A stretch of DNA of 64,000 nt, from contig JADJAH010000016.1 of assembly GCA_016704345.1 (NCBI GenBank), forward strand, positions 124,001 to 188,000. The letters run 5' to 3'. Below the pieces are notes generated by a model, which was not told where the DNA came from, ran no database searches, and saw only the letters and a list, made by a program, of their open reading frames with translations. This DNA is from Ignavibacteria bacterium. GTDB taxonomy: Bacteria > Bacteroidota > Ignavibacteria > Tepidaquicellales > Tepidaquicellaceae. The translations under genes and the position numbers were made by a program. Below are positions 33,831 to 42,799 of this stretch, piece after piece; the first letter of the stretch is position 1, and each line of letters begins with the position of its first letter.

Positions 33831-35903
33831 ATGAAGTATATATATTCAATTGTCTTTTATGTTTGCTTGTCAGCCTCCGCATTGCAATCACAAGATCTCG
33901 CTCCATATTTGCAGGAGAATATGGAGAACAGAATTTTTCATAATGAAATACAGACAAACATTTCAACATCGGACAATTCAATTGTTACGATACTTCACCA
34001 TGACGGATATCATTCACGTCACAGCGCTCCGCAATCTTTATACAGATATGCAAGATGTTATTTTCTGATTCAGGCATCAGAAATGATTGCGTCGGGTTAT
34101 CCCGCAGACGTCAGCATAATGTCGCTCGGTTACAATTATAAATATGGCACTGATCTTTCAACCAGAGGCTACTTCAAAGTCTATCTCCAAAACACAGACG
34201 ATCTCACCAACAATAAATCAATGAACTGGAATTCTGCAATTCAGGAAATGACACTTGTTCATTCAGACACGTTGATGATTCAGACTGCGCCGGGTTACTT
34301 TGATATTCCCTTGAATCAATCCGAAAACTTCATTTACACGGGTGGCGGAATTTACGTTGCCTTTGAATATTCAAATCCGTCCGGTCCGCTAGCTGCAGTA
34401 TCCAATGTAGCATGGTGCAACAAAATTCTTCCTAATCCCATTCTCAAATCATCTCAATCCGACGATTCACTTCGCGTAATGGCTACGGGGACATCCGCAC
34501 TCAGGCCCGAGATCAGATTCGGTACTGTAAGGAAAGACATTTGTGAGACGGGACCAGTTTATTCAATGGGCGCCATGTCAATGGTACCTTCGCCGGATTT
34601 CAACTTCATCAAGGCACTAATCAGACATTGCCGCAATGAACCTGATACTATCTTTGTAAGAACTATTGTGAAGAGAGTAAGCGATGGCTTCATGAAGAAT
34701 GAATTTCTTGATACAATCATAACAGACTCTGCGAAGACTTTCATAATAGAACATTCATATCTTGCAGATGATCTGTCGCAAACAGATTCGATTCAGGTTG
34801 CTGCAACTTCGAACGGAGAAGAGATAACGGGCAACAACAGATCATTCTATATTTCTCAAACAACATCCAGCTCGAGGAACCACTATATTAATTCTGTCAT
34901 GCCAAATGGCGGAGTTGGATTCAGTGTTGGAACAGGTGAGTATGTTGCAAGATTTCACACAACGGGCTGCATCTCAATTTGTGCAGTTGATATGTCATTC
35001 TTTGCGGAGAACGGTTACGGTTCTAATCCATACAAACTGGTAGTCTTCGCAGCCGATGGAGCAGGAGGATTGCCCGGAACATTGCTTCATACTTCTCCAT
35101 TGCGATATACTCCTGTTGCGCAAACCGGTGTTGTAAAGAGATCAACTTATTTTCCTTCTGAACCCATAAGCATTTGTGAAGAATATTTCTATGTCGGCTT
35201 TTCACAAACTGCCGAGAGAAATCTGAGAGTAAGTTATCAAATTGAAGAGCCGATACGGAAAGGAGAATTTTATTACAAGCAACCTGCAGGAAGCGGCAGT
35301 TGGATTGAGTTTGCAGAGATCTCACCATACAGGTTTGATGTTTCGCCGAGAACATATCTTTCGCTGAATACGAAACTTTTTCTTCAAGGATCATTCAATG
35401 GTGACTTGATGAAACCGGATACGGTTAAAACATATCTGCGAAATCAATTTCCGCCATACACTGCAGTAGATTCTGCAACGGCAGTTTTGGATTCCGCCGG
35501 CAATGCTCTCTTTAATTTCATAAATGCCAATACTGATTCTTGTTATTACTTTGAAGTGAAGCATAGGAATCATATCAGAACATTCAGCCACAGTACGTGT
35601 GAGAAACTTAACGGAGCTCCGTCTCAATATGATTTTACCGATTCATCATCAAAGGCATTCGGCGATAACATGATCTTCGTTCCCGGGCAGCTTACAAGCG
35701 GAGGATTTGTATTTTATGCAGGCGATGTAAATCAGGACGGGACAGTTGATGCAACTGATGTCAGCGCGATTGACAATGATGCCGCAAACTATTTGAGCGG
35801 ATATGTTGTAACTGATCTTACCGGAGATGACTTTGTTGACGCAACAGACTTTTCCATTGCTGATAATAATGCTTCGAACTTTGTAAGCGTTATCAGACCG
35901 TGA
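33831..35903 (+). CDS. Secreted protein with dockerin-like C-terminal module
   Basis: A 690-residue exported protein. Signal peptide YIYSIVFYVCLSASALQSQ. The body has two beta-rich domains; one (RGYFKVYLQNTDDLT, GGIYVAFEYSNPSGPLAA) resembles carbohydrate-binding-type sandwiches, and the other contains LVVFAADGAGGLPGTLLHTS, as in jelly-roll domains of secreted proteins. The last ~180 residues match the C-termini of the two FG-GAP giants: DTVKTYLRNQFPPY, YYFEVKHRNHIRTFS, then AGDVNQDGTVDATDVS and DLTGDDFVDATDFS loops ending NFVSVIRP. There is no T9SS sorting domain. TACATTTG at 33748-33755 could be a -7 promoter box. Function unknown. Confidence 0.82.
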   Translation: MKYIYSIVFYVCLSASALQSQDLAPYLQENMENRIFHNEIQTNISTSDNSIVTILHHDGYHSRHSAPQSLYRYARCYFLIQASEMIASGYPADVSIMSLGYNYKYGTDLSTRGYFKVYLQNTDDLTNNKSMNWNSAIQEMTLVHSDTLMIQTAPGYFDIPLNQSENFIYTGGGIYVAFEYSNPSGPLAAVSNVAWCNKILPNPILKSSQSDDSLRVMATGTSALRPEIRFGTVRKDICETGPVYSMGAMSMVPSPDFNFIKALIRHCRNEPDTIFVRTIVKRVSDGFMKNEFLDTIITDSAKTFIIEHSYLADDLSQTDSIQVAATSNGEEITGNNRSFYISQTTSSSRNHYINSVMPNGGVGFSVGTGEYVARFHTTGCISICAVDMSFFAENGYGSNPYKLVVFAADGAGGLPGTLLHTSPLRYTPVAQTGVVKRSTYFPSEPISICEEYFYVGFSQTAERNLRVSYQIEEPIRKGEFYYKQPAGSGSWIEFAEISPYRFDVSPRTYLSLNTKLFLQGSFNGDLMKPDTVKTYLRNQFPPYTAVDSATAVLDSAGNALFNFINANTDSCYYFEVKHRNHIRTFSHSTCEKLNGAPSQYDFTDSSSKAFGDNMIFVPGQLTSGGFVFYAGDVNQDGTVDATDVSAIDNDAANYLSGYVVTDLTGDDFVDATDFSIADNNASNFVSVIRP

Positions 35904-35996
35904 GCGAAAAATAATTTTTGGAGTGCCTCAGTTCAAAAATTCTTAGGCCGCAAACTGTTGAGAAAGGAGGCGTTCTTTTCGCATGCAGATTTGAGC

Positions 35997-37310
35997 CTAT
36001 CCATGCCTTCTGCTTTCCCTCAGCATCATAATACCTGCCAATAAAAAAATTATAGCAGAAACAATAAAAGTCGCTTCAATGGAAACATATCTCAAAATCA
36101 AATATCCGATGAACGGACTGAACAAGCCTCTCACTCCGGTCAGCGTAATGTGCACAGATTGGTAGTTTGCTTCCTGATAATGAGGCGCGTAATAGATCGT
36201 GCTTAGATTCCAAGACATCGTAATGCCACTCATCAGAATCCCGAATAGAAAAAATGTAAAGTACAGCATGATCTCCGGAGTTATAAAACTGATCACGCCC
36301 GGAATATACTTTACACCCATCATGGACAACGGATAGAAAAGCAGAAACAGAAATAGATATCCGCAGAACTTTGTGGGGTTGCCTGTTCCGTGAAGCCTTC
36401 CCATGAGCGGAGTAAAAAGAATTGTTGCCGTATAGAACACGAGTCCTTTTGCTATTGATATAGGCGAGTAACTCAACTGCAGAACATCTACGAGATAAAT
36501 GGGAACAGCCGGGCTTGCTATCATGAATGCCATTCCATACATGAAAAAGAAAACCTCGAAGCGGAGAAAGGGACGGTTCTCTTTGAAGATCCTCATCGTA
36601 TTTCTTACCGGTAGCACAAAAATATCCTCCATAAGTTTCAGAGAAAGAGACTTGCCCGGAATTCCCGGCGGGATCATTTTGAGATTCTGTCCCATTGTGA
36701 TCATCTTTGCAAGACTCATATACGACAACACATCAAAGATTCCTGCTATCGGAAAAAGTATCTTGTACAGTTCATAATTTATATCAAGCAAATAGCCCAA
36801 TACGGTTGATACAATGAGAATGACTATCGTATATAGACTCGACGAGTATGAATATAGTAAACTCCTTCTGCTGTCAGAATAATTATGCTTGAATACAGTA
36901 TTCCAGGATGGCTTGATGAGCGAATCAATATAGCTCATCGCCGCAATGCAGAATATGAAATACTCCGGAGAACTGAACAGAGGAATTATGAACAGAAAGA
37001 ATCTGCTGATCAGTGCAAGTATTATAATTGTCTTTGCGGGATTTGAAGACCGGTGAATCAATTCAGTTCCGTAGATCGAAAAAATAAATGCAGAACTGGA
37101 AAGGAAAATAAGAAGTGTCACCTGAAAGTCTGTGCCGAGAAGAGATTTCTTCAGGATTATTTCATGAAGCATGAGTATACCAAAAGACAAACCCATGAAC
37201 ACATTTGAAAGCATGTGAAGAGAGAAAGTCTTCTTCTCAAGCTGGCGAAGCTCTTCTGAAGGATACACGCCCGGCTGAACTTTGTTAGTTTGTATTAAGC
37301 CCTTTCTCAA
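35997..37310 (-). CDS. MFS-type transporter
   Basis: A 437-residue integral membrane protein with about 12 hydrophobic segments (for example MLSNVFMGLSFGILMLHE, TLLIFLSSSAFIFSIYG, TIVILIVSTVLGYLL, IMLYFTFFLFGILMSGI, FIVSAIIFLLAGIMML). The layout of two six-helix halves around a central cytoplasmic loop (about 215-245) fits the major facilitator superfamily; no substrate signature is recognised. Its N-terminus overlaps the end of the RapZ-C gene by 26 bp, so the two are translated from one transcript. The charged N-terminal 25 residues (QTNKVQPGVYPSEELRQLEKK) are cytoplasmic. Confidence 0.8.
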   Translation of the reverse strand: MRKGLIQTNKVQPGVYPSEELRQLEKKTFSLHMLSNVFMGLSFGILMLHEIILKKSLLGTDFQVTLLIFLSSSAFIFSIYGTELIHRSSNPAKTIIILALISRFFLFIIPLFSSPEYFIFCIAAMSYIDSLIKPSWNTVFKHNYSDSRRSLLYSYSSSLYTIVILIVSTVLGYLLDINYELYKILFPIAGIFDVLSYMSLAKMITMGQNLKMIPPGIPGKSLSLKLMEDIFVLPVRNTMRIFKENRPFLRFEVFFFMYGMAFMIASPAVPIYLVDVLQLSYSPISIAKGLVFYTATILFTPLMGRLHGTGNPTKFCGYLFLFLLFYPLSMMGVKYIPGVISFITPEIMLYFTFFLFGILMSGITMSWNLSTIYYAPHYQEANYQSVHITLTGVRGLFSPFIGYLILRYVSIEATFIVSAIIFLLAGIMMLRESRRHG

Positions 37311-37695
37311 TCTGATCGTGGTGGAGTTCGATGTTTACATCCGGAAAATGTTTCTGAATGTGCTCCCTGGTTCTCTCTGCAGCGTAAACGGATCTGTGCT
37401 GACCGCCGGTGCATCCGAAGGAAATGAAAAGATTTGTAAATCCTCTGTCGAGATAATTTTGTATTGCTCTGTCTGTTATGTCGTGAACATCTTCCAGAAA
37501 CTTCTGCATATTTTCCTGTGACTCGAGAAATTTTTTCACGTCATCATCAAGTCCGGTCTTAGTCTTGTATTCATCCTTTCTTCCCGGATTGGTGATAAAC
37601 CGGCAGTCAAAAACAAATCCGCCGCCGTTGCCTGAAGTGTCTGTCGGAATTCCGGACATTTTGTAACTGAAAGAATACAGATGAATCGTCAGCAT
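37285..37695 (-). CDS. Stand-alone RapZ C-terminal domain protein
   Basis: 136 residues matching the C-terminal half of RapZ/YvcJ (UPF0042). FSYKMSGIPTD replaces the usual FGFKYG-P-D motif, VFDCRFITNPG matches the D.RFLPNP region, and SFGCTGGQHRSVYAAE is the family's GCTGGxHRSV signature. In E. coli RapZ this domain binds GlcN6P and the small RNAs GlmY/GlmZ. The N-terminal P-loop ATPase half is absent here, as in other members of this phylum group to my knowledge. It overlaps the MFS gene downstream by 26 bp. Function without the ATPase half is unknown. Confidence 0.83.
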   Translation of the reverse strand: MLTIHLYSFSYKMSGIPTDTSGNGGGFVFDCRFITNPGRKDEYKTKTGLDDDVKKFLESQENMQKFLEDVHDITDRAIQNYLDRGFTNLFISFGCTGGQHRSVYAAERTREHIQKHFPDVNIELHHDQIEKGLNTN

Positions 37696-37730
37696 AAAAG
37701 TGTGAAGATTTAATTATTGATTTACAGAAG

Positions 37731-38804
37731 TTACGAGTCAAACATGCTTATCTGATCTTCGTCTCTTCTGAAGAGTTCTTTGTTAAGATGATATTTGTCT
37801 TCGTTAAGCCCGTACTTTCTGCATGAAGTTTCAAATACGTTTGAAATAGTGTCAGCCCAAATGCCTTCGCCGGTAAGTCTTCTTCCGTATGTATGGTCAT
37901 ACAATTTACCCCCGTGAATTTCCCGCGTCCTGTTCAGCACTTTGTCAGCCCGCTCCGGATATTCACGACGCAGCCAGTCAGAAAAAATTTCCTTCACCGA
38001 GTGAGGCAGTCTCAATATTACTCTTCCCGCAAACCGCGCTCCGTTTTCCGAAGCAAGTTTCAGTATGGAAGGAATCTCTTCGTCGGTCAGTCCGGGAATT
38101 ATTGGTGCAACATTCACTCCGACTTTTACGCCCCGCGTAGACAAGTATTCTATTGTCTCAATTCTTCTTTCAGGAACGGATGTTCTCGGTTCGAGCTTGC
38201 TTTGAAGATCTCTTTTCAAAGTTGTGATTGTGACTATAACAGAAACGAGATTCATTGACGAGAGTTCTTTCAGCAGATCAACATCTCTCCGCACAAGTGA
38301 ATTTTTGGTAATTATCACCAGCGGATTTCGGAACTTCAGAAATACTTCCAAACATTTGCGCGTAATGCCAAGAGCTCTTTCCGCCGGCTGATAGCAATCA
38401 GTGTTTCCTGAAAAGAAAACAGTTCTTGGCTGCCATGATTTTTTCCTGAACTCCGCTTCCAGAAGCTCCGGCGCATCATGCTTTACCATTATCTTCGTCT
38501 CAAAATCCAGTCCCGGAGAAAACCCGAGAAATTCATGAGTCGGACGGGCATAACAATACACACATCCGTGCTCGCATCCTCTGTATGGATTGATGCTGTA
38601 TCCTGCTCCAAGATCCGGGCTTTCATTTTTTGTAAGAACTGATTTCGAATAATCCCTATAGTACTCTGTCTTTACCGAATTGTCTTCTTCGTCAGATCCT
38701 TCTTCATAAAATTCCGCATACGATGCCGGATCGATCGAGAGTTTTTCAAACCTGATCGGTGAGTTGACATGAACGCCGCGGCCTTTGATCCTTGAATTTT
38801 GCAT
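37731..38804 (-). CDS. PA0069-type radical SAM protein
   Basis: 357 residues. The radical SAM cluster Cys are C77, C81 and C84 (YRGCEHGCVYCYARPTHEF). Other family features are the leading GRGVHVNSPIRFE, TVFFSGNTDCYQPAERALGITRKC, ITKNSLVRRDVDLL, VNVAPIIPGLTDEEIP and the terminal SMFDS. The family (Rv2578c/PA0069) is related to SplB and has no established substrate. It starts 35 bp upstream of the RapZ-C gene, so a three-gene operon is possible. An inverted repeat CCTTAA/TTAAGG (38825-38840) lies just upstream of the start. Confidence 0.88.
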   Translation of the reverse strand: MQNSRIKGRGVHVNSPIRFEKLSIDPASYAEFYEEGSDEEDNSVKTEYYRDYSKSVLTKNESPDLGAGYSINPYRGCEHGCVYCYARPTHEFLGFSPGLDFETKIMVKHDAPELLEAEFRKKSWQPRTVFFSGNTDCYQPAERALGITRKCLEVFLKFRNPLVIITKNSLVRRDVDLLKELSSMNLVSVIVTITTLKRDLQSKLEPRTSVPERRIETIEYLSTRGVKVGVNVAPIIPGLTDEEIPSILKLASENGARFAGRVILRLPHSVKEIFSDWLRREYPERADKVLNRTREIHGGKLYDHTYGRRLTGEGIWADTISNVFETSCRKYGLNEDKYHLNKELFRRDEDQISMFDS

Positions 38805-38957
38805 GCGGCAATCTAATTGCGAACCCTTAAATAATTAAGGTAATTTTTGTTCTCATTTTTCTGATAACGTTTCCTTTAGTGTGTAAAATTAAAATCGGTG
38901 TTGTTCGAATCATCCGGTCCCGAAAGAAAGACTAGATAAATAGAATATTGTTTTTTT

Positions 38958-39135
38958 ACACAGAGCACCACAGAGAAATCACTGAGGTAAACGGAGAAAA
39001 CAATTAGCAAAAAACTGTTTGTCTATTCACATTAGAAGAACGTTCATTTAGTAGGCAAGCGGAAATCAGATCCACTGCATTCACTTAGTAACCTCAGTGG
39101 AACTCCGTGACTCCTCCTCAGTGTATCTCCGTGTA
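38958..39135. repeat. Inverted pair of ACAGAG/ACGGAG-type repeats
   Basis: 38958-38996 (ACACAGAGCACCACAGAG then ACTGAGGTAAACGGAG) and 39091-39135 (ACCTCAGTGGAACTCCGTG then TCAGTGTATCTCCGTGT) are inverted relatives of a CACxGAG-rich repeat, separated by about 95 bp. They fill most of the 484-bp gap between the radical SAM gene and glnA (38805-39288); no gene is seen in it. Confidence 0.65.
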
Positions 39136-39288
39136 ATAAAGCAAACATAACCAAGCAAGTTTGCAGATCTTTTTAATACGCAATTTACACACTTTTCGAA
39201 ACGCTACTTTTCTTCTCGTCAACTCTTCATCAAACCAACATAACAATTGTTGCTTTGTGTCTTTTGCAGCTTTGCAAATAGAACAAAC

Positions 39289-40743
39289 TTACACTTCGTA
39301 GTAAAGATGAAACTCGTAAGGATGCGGACGCAATTGAACTTCCACAACTTCCTTCTTCATCTTGTAATCTATCCATGTGTTGATAAGATCCTCACTAAAC
39401 ACTCCGCCCATTTTCAGATAATCATTGTCCTCGGCAAGTCTCTTCAATGCAACAGTCAGATCTTCCGGCGCATGCGGAATGTGGCTCATCTCTTCTGCTC
39501 CGAGATGAAAAATGTCTTTCTCGAGAGGCTCGCCCGGTTCGATCTTGTTTATTATTCCGTCAATGCCTGCAAGAAGTATTGCGGAGAATGCAATGTAAGG
39601 ATTTGACGAACCGTCCGGACAACGGAATTCAACACGCTTTGCCTTCGGACTGCTTGAATACATTGGTATTCTGATAGCCGCGCTCCTGTTGCTCTTTGAG
39701 TAAGCAAGGTTTACGGGAGCTTCATATCCCGGCACAAGCCTCTTGTAGGAGTTTGTGGTAGGATTAGTAAATGCAAGTACAGAAGGTGCGTGTTTCAGAA
39801 GTCCTCCGATAAAATAAAGCGCCAGCTCGCTAAGTCCTGCGTATTTGTCTCCTCCAAAAAGCGGCTGTCCGTCTTTCCACAAACTTACGTGTGTGTGCAT
39901 GCCGCTGCCGTTGTCTCCGAAAATCGGCTTCGGCATAAATGTGGCAGTCTTTCCTGCGGCTTTGGCAGTATTCTTCACGATGTATTTGAACATCATCAGA
40001 TTATCCGAACAATCCTGCATCGGACAGAATCTGAAATCGATCTCTGCCTGTCCGCCGGTTGATACTTCATGATGATGCATCTCCACATCAATGCCAACAT
40101 TGATGAGATTTTCCACCATCATATTTCTCAGATCATTCGTCGAGTCTGACGGAGGCACAGGAACATATCCTTCTTTCAGTCTGATCTTATGTCCGAGGTT
40201 CATCTCATTCTCACTTCCGGTATTCCAGAATCCTTCGGTTGAATCAACTCTGTACCAGCTTGAGTATTCGTTGATGTTGTATGCAACGTGATCAAGTATG
40301 AAGAACTCGGCTTCAGGTCCGAAGTATGCTGTGTCTGCGATGCCTGTTGACTTCAAATACTCAATTGCCTTTCGGGCAATGTTCCTCGGATCAAAGTCGT
40401 AGATCTTTCTTGACTCGGGTTCATAAATGTCGCAGATCATGCTCAGAGTCTTTGCCGGCATAAAGGGATCGATGTTTGCTGTTGAAGGATCGGGAATAGC
40501 AAGCATGTCGGATTCGTTTATTGATTTCCATCCTCTGATTGACGATCCGTCAAATCCGATGCCCTCATAGAAGGTTGACTCGCTTAATTTCGAAATCGGA
40601 ATTGTGAGATGCATCCATTGTCCCGGAAGATCTGTGAATCGGAGGTCTATCATCTTAACCTCTTTTTCTTTTGCCAGCTTAAAAACGTCGCTGATCTTCT
40701 TTAGTCTTTCTTTTTGTTCTTCTATTGTTGTCCTGTCGGTCAT
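39289..40743 (-). CDS. glnA: Glutamine synthetase type I
   Basis: 484 residues; makes glutamine from glutamate, ammonia and ATP. Signatures in order: GIGFDGSSIRGW, the Glu-rich metal site GPEAEFFI, HHHEVSTGGQAEIDFRF, GSGMHTHVSLWKDG, TNPTTNSYKRLVPGYEAP and RSAAIRIPMY. The adenylylation loop, normally with Tyr in NLYDLPPEE, reads DIFHLGAEE here: Phe412 replaces the target Tyr, so GlnE-type control is not expected. It starts 32 bp after an Lrp/AsnC regulator on the same strand, and operators lie upstream of that gene, so it is probably controlled by transcription. Confidence 0.95.
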   Translation of the reverse strand: MTDRTTIEEQKERLKKISDVFKLAKEKEVKMIDLRFTDLPGQWMHLTIPISKLSESTFYEGIGFDGSSIRGWKSINESDMLAIPDPSTANIDPFMPAKTLSMICDIYEPESRKIYDFDPRNIARKAIEYLKSTGIADTAYFGPEAEFFILDHVAYNINEYSSWYRVDSTEGFWNTGSENEMNLGHKIRLKEGYVPVPPSDSTNDLRNMMVENLINVGIDVEMHHHEVSTGGQAEIDFRFCPMQDCSDNLMMFKYIVKNTAKAAGKTATFMPKPIFGDNGSGMHTHVSLWKDGQPLFGGDKYAGLSELALYFIGGLLKHAPSVLAFTNPTTNSYKRLVPGYEAPVNLAYSKSNRSAAIRIPMYSSSPKAKRVEFRCPDGSSNPYIAFSAILLAGIDGIINKIEPGEPLEKDIFHLGAEEMSHIPHAPEDLTVALKRLAEDNDYLKMGGVFSEDLINTWIDYKMKKEVVEVQLRPHPYEFHLYYEV

Positions 40744-40775
40744 GTTGTGAATTATTTGATTGGTTTAATTTGTGT

Positions 40776-41249
40776 TCAATGCTTTAGGTCTATTTCAAAT
40801 GTTTCTTTGTGCGTTGTCAGTACTATGCTGGTTCTTGTTGATTTCACTCCGGGCCATGATTGTATCTTCGACAAAAGTTTCTCCAGTGCCAGAGTATTCT
40901 CAACCCTGATCTTAAGTATGTGAGATCCGTCTCCTGTAATTGAATGACATTCAAGAACCTCTCTTGTTGCCAGGCTGTGCTCGACGAACTGTTTATAATG
41001 CTTCGAGGACTCACTTGTCACAAAGATGAAACACGTTATGTCGAGCTTAAGCTTCTGCGGATCAAGCACGGCATTGTATGATCTGATGTATCCGTGTGAC
41101 TCAAGCTTGGTGATCCTGTCAATTGTCGAAGGAAGTGATAACCCGACATGCTCAGCAAGTTCATTCTTCTTAACATGACAATTCTTTTGAAGTCTTGAGA
41201 GTATCATGTAGTCTATGTTATCCAGCTTCAGATCTTCGGAATGCTTCAT
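40776..41249 (-). CDS. Lrp/AsnC-family regulator, co-transcribed with glnA
   Basis: 157 residues. N-terminal winged helix (LDNIDYMILSRLQKNCHVKKNELAEHVGLSLPSTIDRITKLE, with SLPSTIDRI as recognition helix) and a C-terminal RAM/AsnC ligand domain (ITCFIFVTSESSKHYKQF, VLECHSITGDGSHILKIRV, LLSKIQSWPGVKSTRTSIVL). G-x-x-D is G-D-G-S here, as in amino-acid-binding members. It lies 32 bp upstream of glnA. Two palindromes just upstream of its start are likely its own binding sites. It probably senses an amino acid and adjusts glutamine synthesis; the effector is not deducible. Confidence 0.92.
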   Translation of the reverse strand: MKHSEDLKLDNIDYMILSRLQKNCHVKKNELAEHVGLSLPSTIDRITKLESHGYIRSYNAVLDPQKLKLDITCFIFVTSESSKHYKQFVEHSLATREVLECHSITGDGSHILKIRVENTLALEKLLSKIQSWPGVKSTRTSIVLTTHKETFEIDLKH

Positions 41250-41258
41250 TAATGTTTT

Positions 41259-41275
41259 ACCTGAAAAAATAAGGT
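41259..41275 (-). promoter_or_regulatory. Putative Lrp operator 1
   Basis: On the coding strand ACCTTATTTTTTCAGGT, a 17-bp palindrome with ACCT/AGGT arms and an A/T-rich centre, 10 bp upstream of the regulator's ATG. The layout (short GC arms around an A/T core) fits Lrp/AsnC sites. Confidence 0.6.
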
Positions 41276-41288
41276 GATTATTGTAAAA

Positions 41289-41307
41289 TGCCTGACAAAA
41301 TAAGGCA
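41289..41307 (-). promoter_or_regulatory. Putative Lrp operator 2
   Basis: On the coding strand TGCCTTATTTTGTCAGGCA, arms TGCCT/AGGCA, same core as operator 1. Centre-to-centre distance is 31 bp, about three helical turns, so both face the same side of the DNA. A half-matching third element (GCCTTTGTCAGG) lies at 41336-41347. Confidence 0.6.
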
Positions 41308-41512
41308 GATAATGTTTTATGTCAATGTTCTTATTCCTGACAAAGGCAATAAATGTTGTGTGCAGCAGGTAATTTGTTCACGTCGAACTCTGTCTACGGG
41401 ACTTGCAGGGCCAACTTGCTATTTTGCAACTCTTAAGAAGCATCCGTACAATTTCAATTACTGAATTGCTAAAGAGGATAAGTGAAATTAACTTAGCCAA
41501 AAAAATAATCTT

Positions 41513-41845
41513 ATGGGTATCGCAAAAGTAATGGCAGTAAATGCCGCAGTTCTTATTGTTCTCGGAATCTATGGATACTTTGTTTCCGGTAGTCCGACCT
41601 CACTGATAGCAACTGCTATAGGAATTGTATTATTCATTATATCGTACCCGGTGAAGAATGACAATAAAACAGCCGCTCACATTGGTGTAGGGCTTACTTT
41701 GGTAACGGCTATTATGTTTATTGTTATTGGACTGAAGAGAAGCAATCTCATCATCCTTGTGATGGCTATCTTTACGATACTTGCGCTGATATTTTATGTA
41801 ATGGATTTTATGAAGAGGAAGAAAGAAAGAGAAGGCGCGAAATAA
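41513..41845 (+). CDS. Small membrane protein, TMEM14-like
   Basis: 110 residues with four hydrophobic helices: VMAVNAAVLIVLGIYGYFV, LIATAIGIVLFIISYPV, IGVGLTLVTAIMFIVIGL and LIILVMAIFTILALIFYVM, with a basic tail KRKKEREGAK. The GIYGYFVSGSPTSLIATAIG segment resembles the G.xGY...GS..SL..G motif of TMEM14/UPF0136 proteins. Function of bacterial members is unknown. It converges with livH, leaving only 3 bp between stops. Confidence 0.65.
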   Translation: MGIAKVMAVNAAVLIVLGIYGYFVSGSPTSLIATAIGIVLFIISYPVKNDNKTAAHIGVGLTLVTAIMFIVIGLKRSNLIILVMAIFTILALIFYVMDFMKRKKEREGAK

Positions 41846-41848
41846 ATC

Positions 41849-42745
41849 TCAGACTTTTTCTATGTCCTTTTTGCCAAACAGACCGGTTGGCTTAACAAGA
41901 AGGATCAATATAAGAATTGCAAAAGCAATTGCGTCTCTGTAAGTGGGTGAGAGATATCCCACTGTAAATGTTTCTACAAGTCCTATTAACACGCCACCTA
42001 CAACTGCTCCGGGAAAATTTCCGATGCCTCCGAGAACAGCTGCAATGAATGCTTTGAGTCCGGGAAGCAGTCCCATGAGAGGATCAATGCTCGGATAGTT
42101 GATGCTGTAAAGAATTCCTGCCGCGCCCGCAAGCGCAGAACCTATCGCAAATGTAAATGAGATCACATTGTTGATGTTAATGCCCATCAGTGAAGCTGCT
42201 GTCATGTTATTCGAAACGGCGCGGATAGCAATCCCCATCTTAGTCTTGAATACAATGATCCTGAGTATATACATCAGCAATACAGCCGAGACAAGAACCA
42301 CAATTTGGTTTGTGCCGATTGTTGCTCCGAGAATGTTGAAGCTTGTATTCTCTATTATTGTAGGGAATGATTTCGGATCGGCACCGAATACAAGCTGTCC
42401 TGTGTATTGAAGAAATAATGAAACGCCAATTGCTGTGATGAGAACAGTGAGCTTGGATGAGTTTCGCAGCGGCTTGTAAGCAAGTTTCTCGATGATCATT
42501 CCTATTACAGCAGTACCGGCCATTGACAGAAGCAAAATGACAAGCGCCATCGTTATTGACGGCGCTTCAATTCCAAATGCTCTTGCAAGAAAATATCCGA
42601 AGAAAGCGCCGAGCATGAAAACTTCCCCGTGTGCGAAGTTGATGAACTTCAGAATTCCGTAAACCATCGTGTAACCTAATGCAATCAGTGCATAGATACT
42701 TCCCAGCGAAAGTCCGTTGATTAACTGCTGAATGAACTCCGACAT
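41849..42745 (-). CDS. livH: Branched-chain amino acid ABC transporter permease LivH
   Basis: 298-residue integral membrane permease with about eight helices. Family signatures: INGLSLGSIYALIALGYTMVYGILKFINFAHGEVFMLGA at the N-terminus, AIRAVSNNMTAASLMGININ (the EAA-like coupling loop), and GLLPGLKAFIAAVLGGIGNFPGAVVGG. It pairs with the substrate-binding lipoprotein 54 bp upstream. The second permease (livM) and the ATPases (livG, livF) are not in this cluster and must be encoded elsewhere, if present. Confidence 0.93.
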   Translation of the reverse strand: MSEFIQQLINGLSLGSIYALIALGYTMVYGILKFINFAHGEVFMLGAFFGYFLARAFGIEAPSITMALVILLLSMAGTAVIGMIIEKLAYKPLRNSSKLTVLITAIGVSLFLQYTGQLVFGADPKSFPTIIENTSFNILGATIGTNQIVVLVSAVLLMYILRIIVFKTKMGIAIRAVSNNMTAASLMGININNVISFTFAIGSALAGAAGILYSINYPSIDPLMGLLPGLKAFIAAVLGGIGNFPGAVVGGVLIGLVETFTVGYLSPTYRDAIAFAILILILLVKPTGLFGKKDIEKV

Positions 42746-42799
42746 CAGTTGCCGTCCCTGTTAGTAATTTGCTTTGTGATGATTACTCTTGATTCAGAC

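Noticed and set aside
38895..38930. tRNA-like T-loop string GTTCGAATC
   Set aside because: The flanking bases do not form a T-stem and no acceptor or anticodon arm is present.
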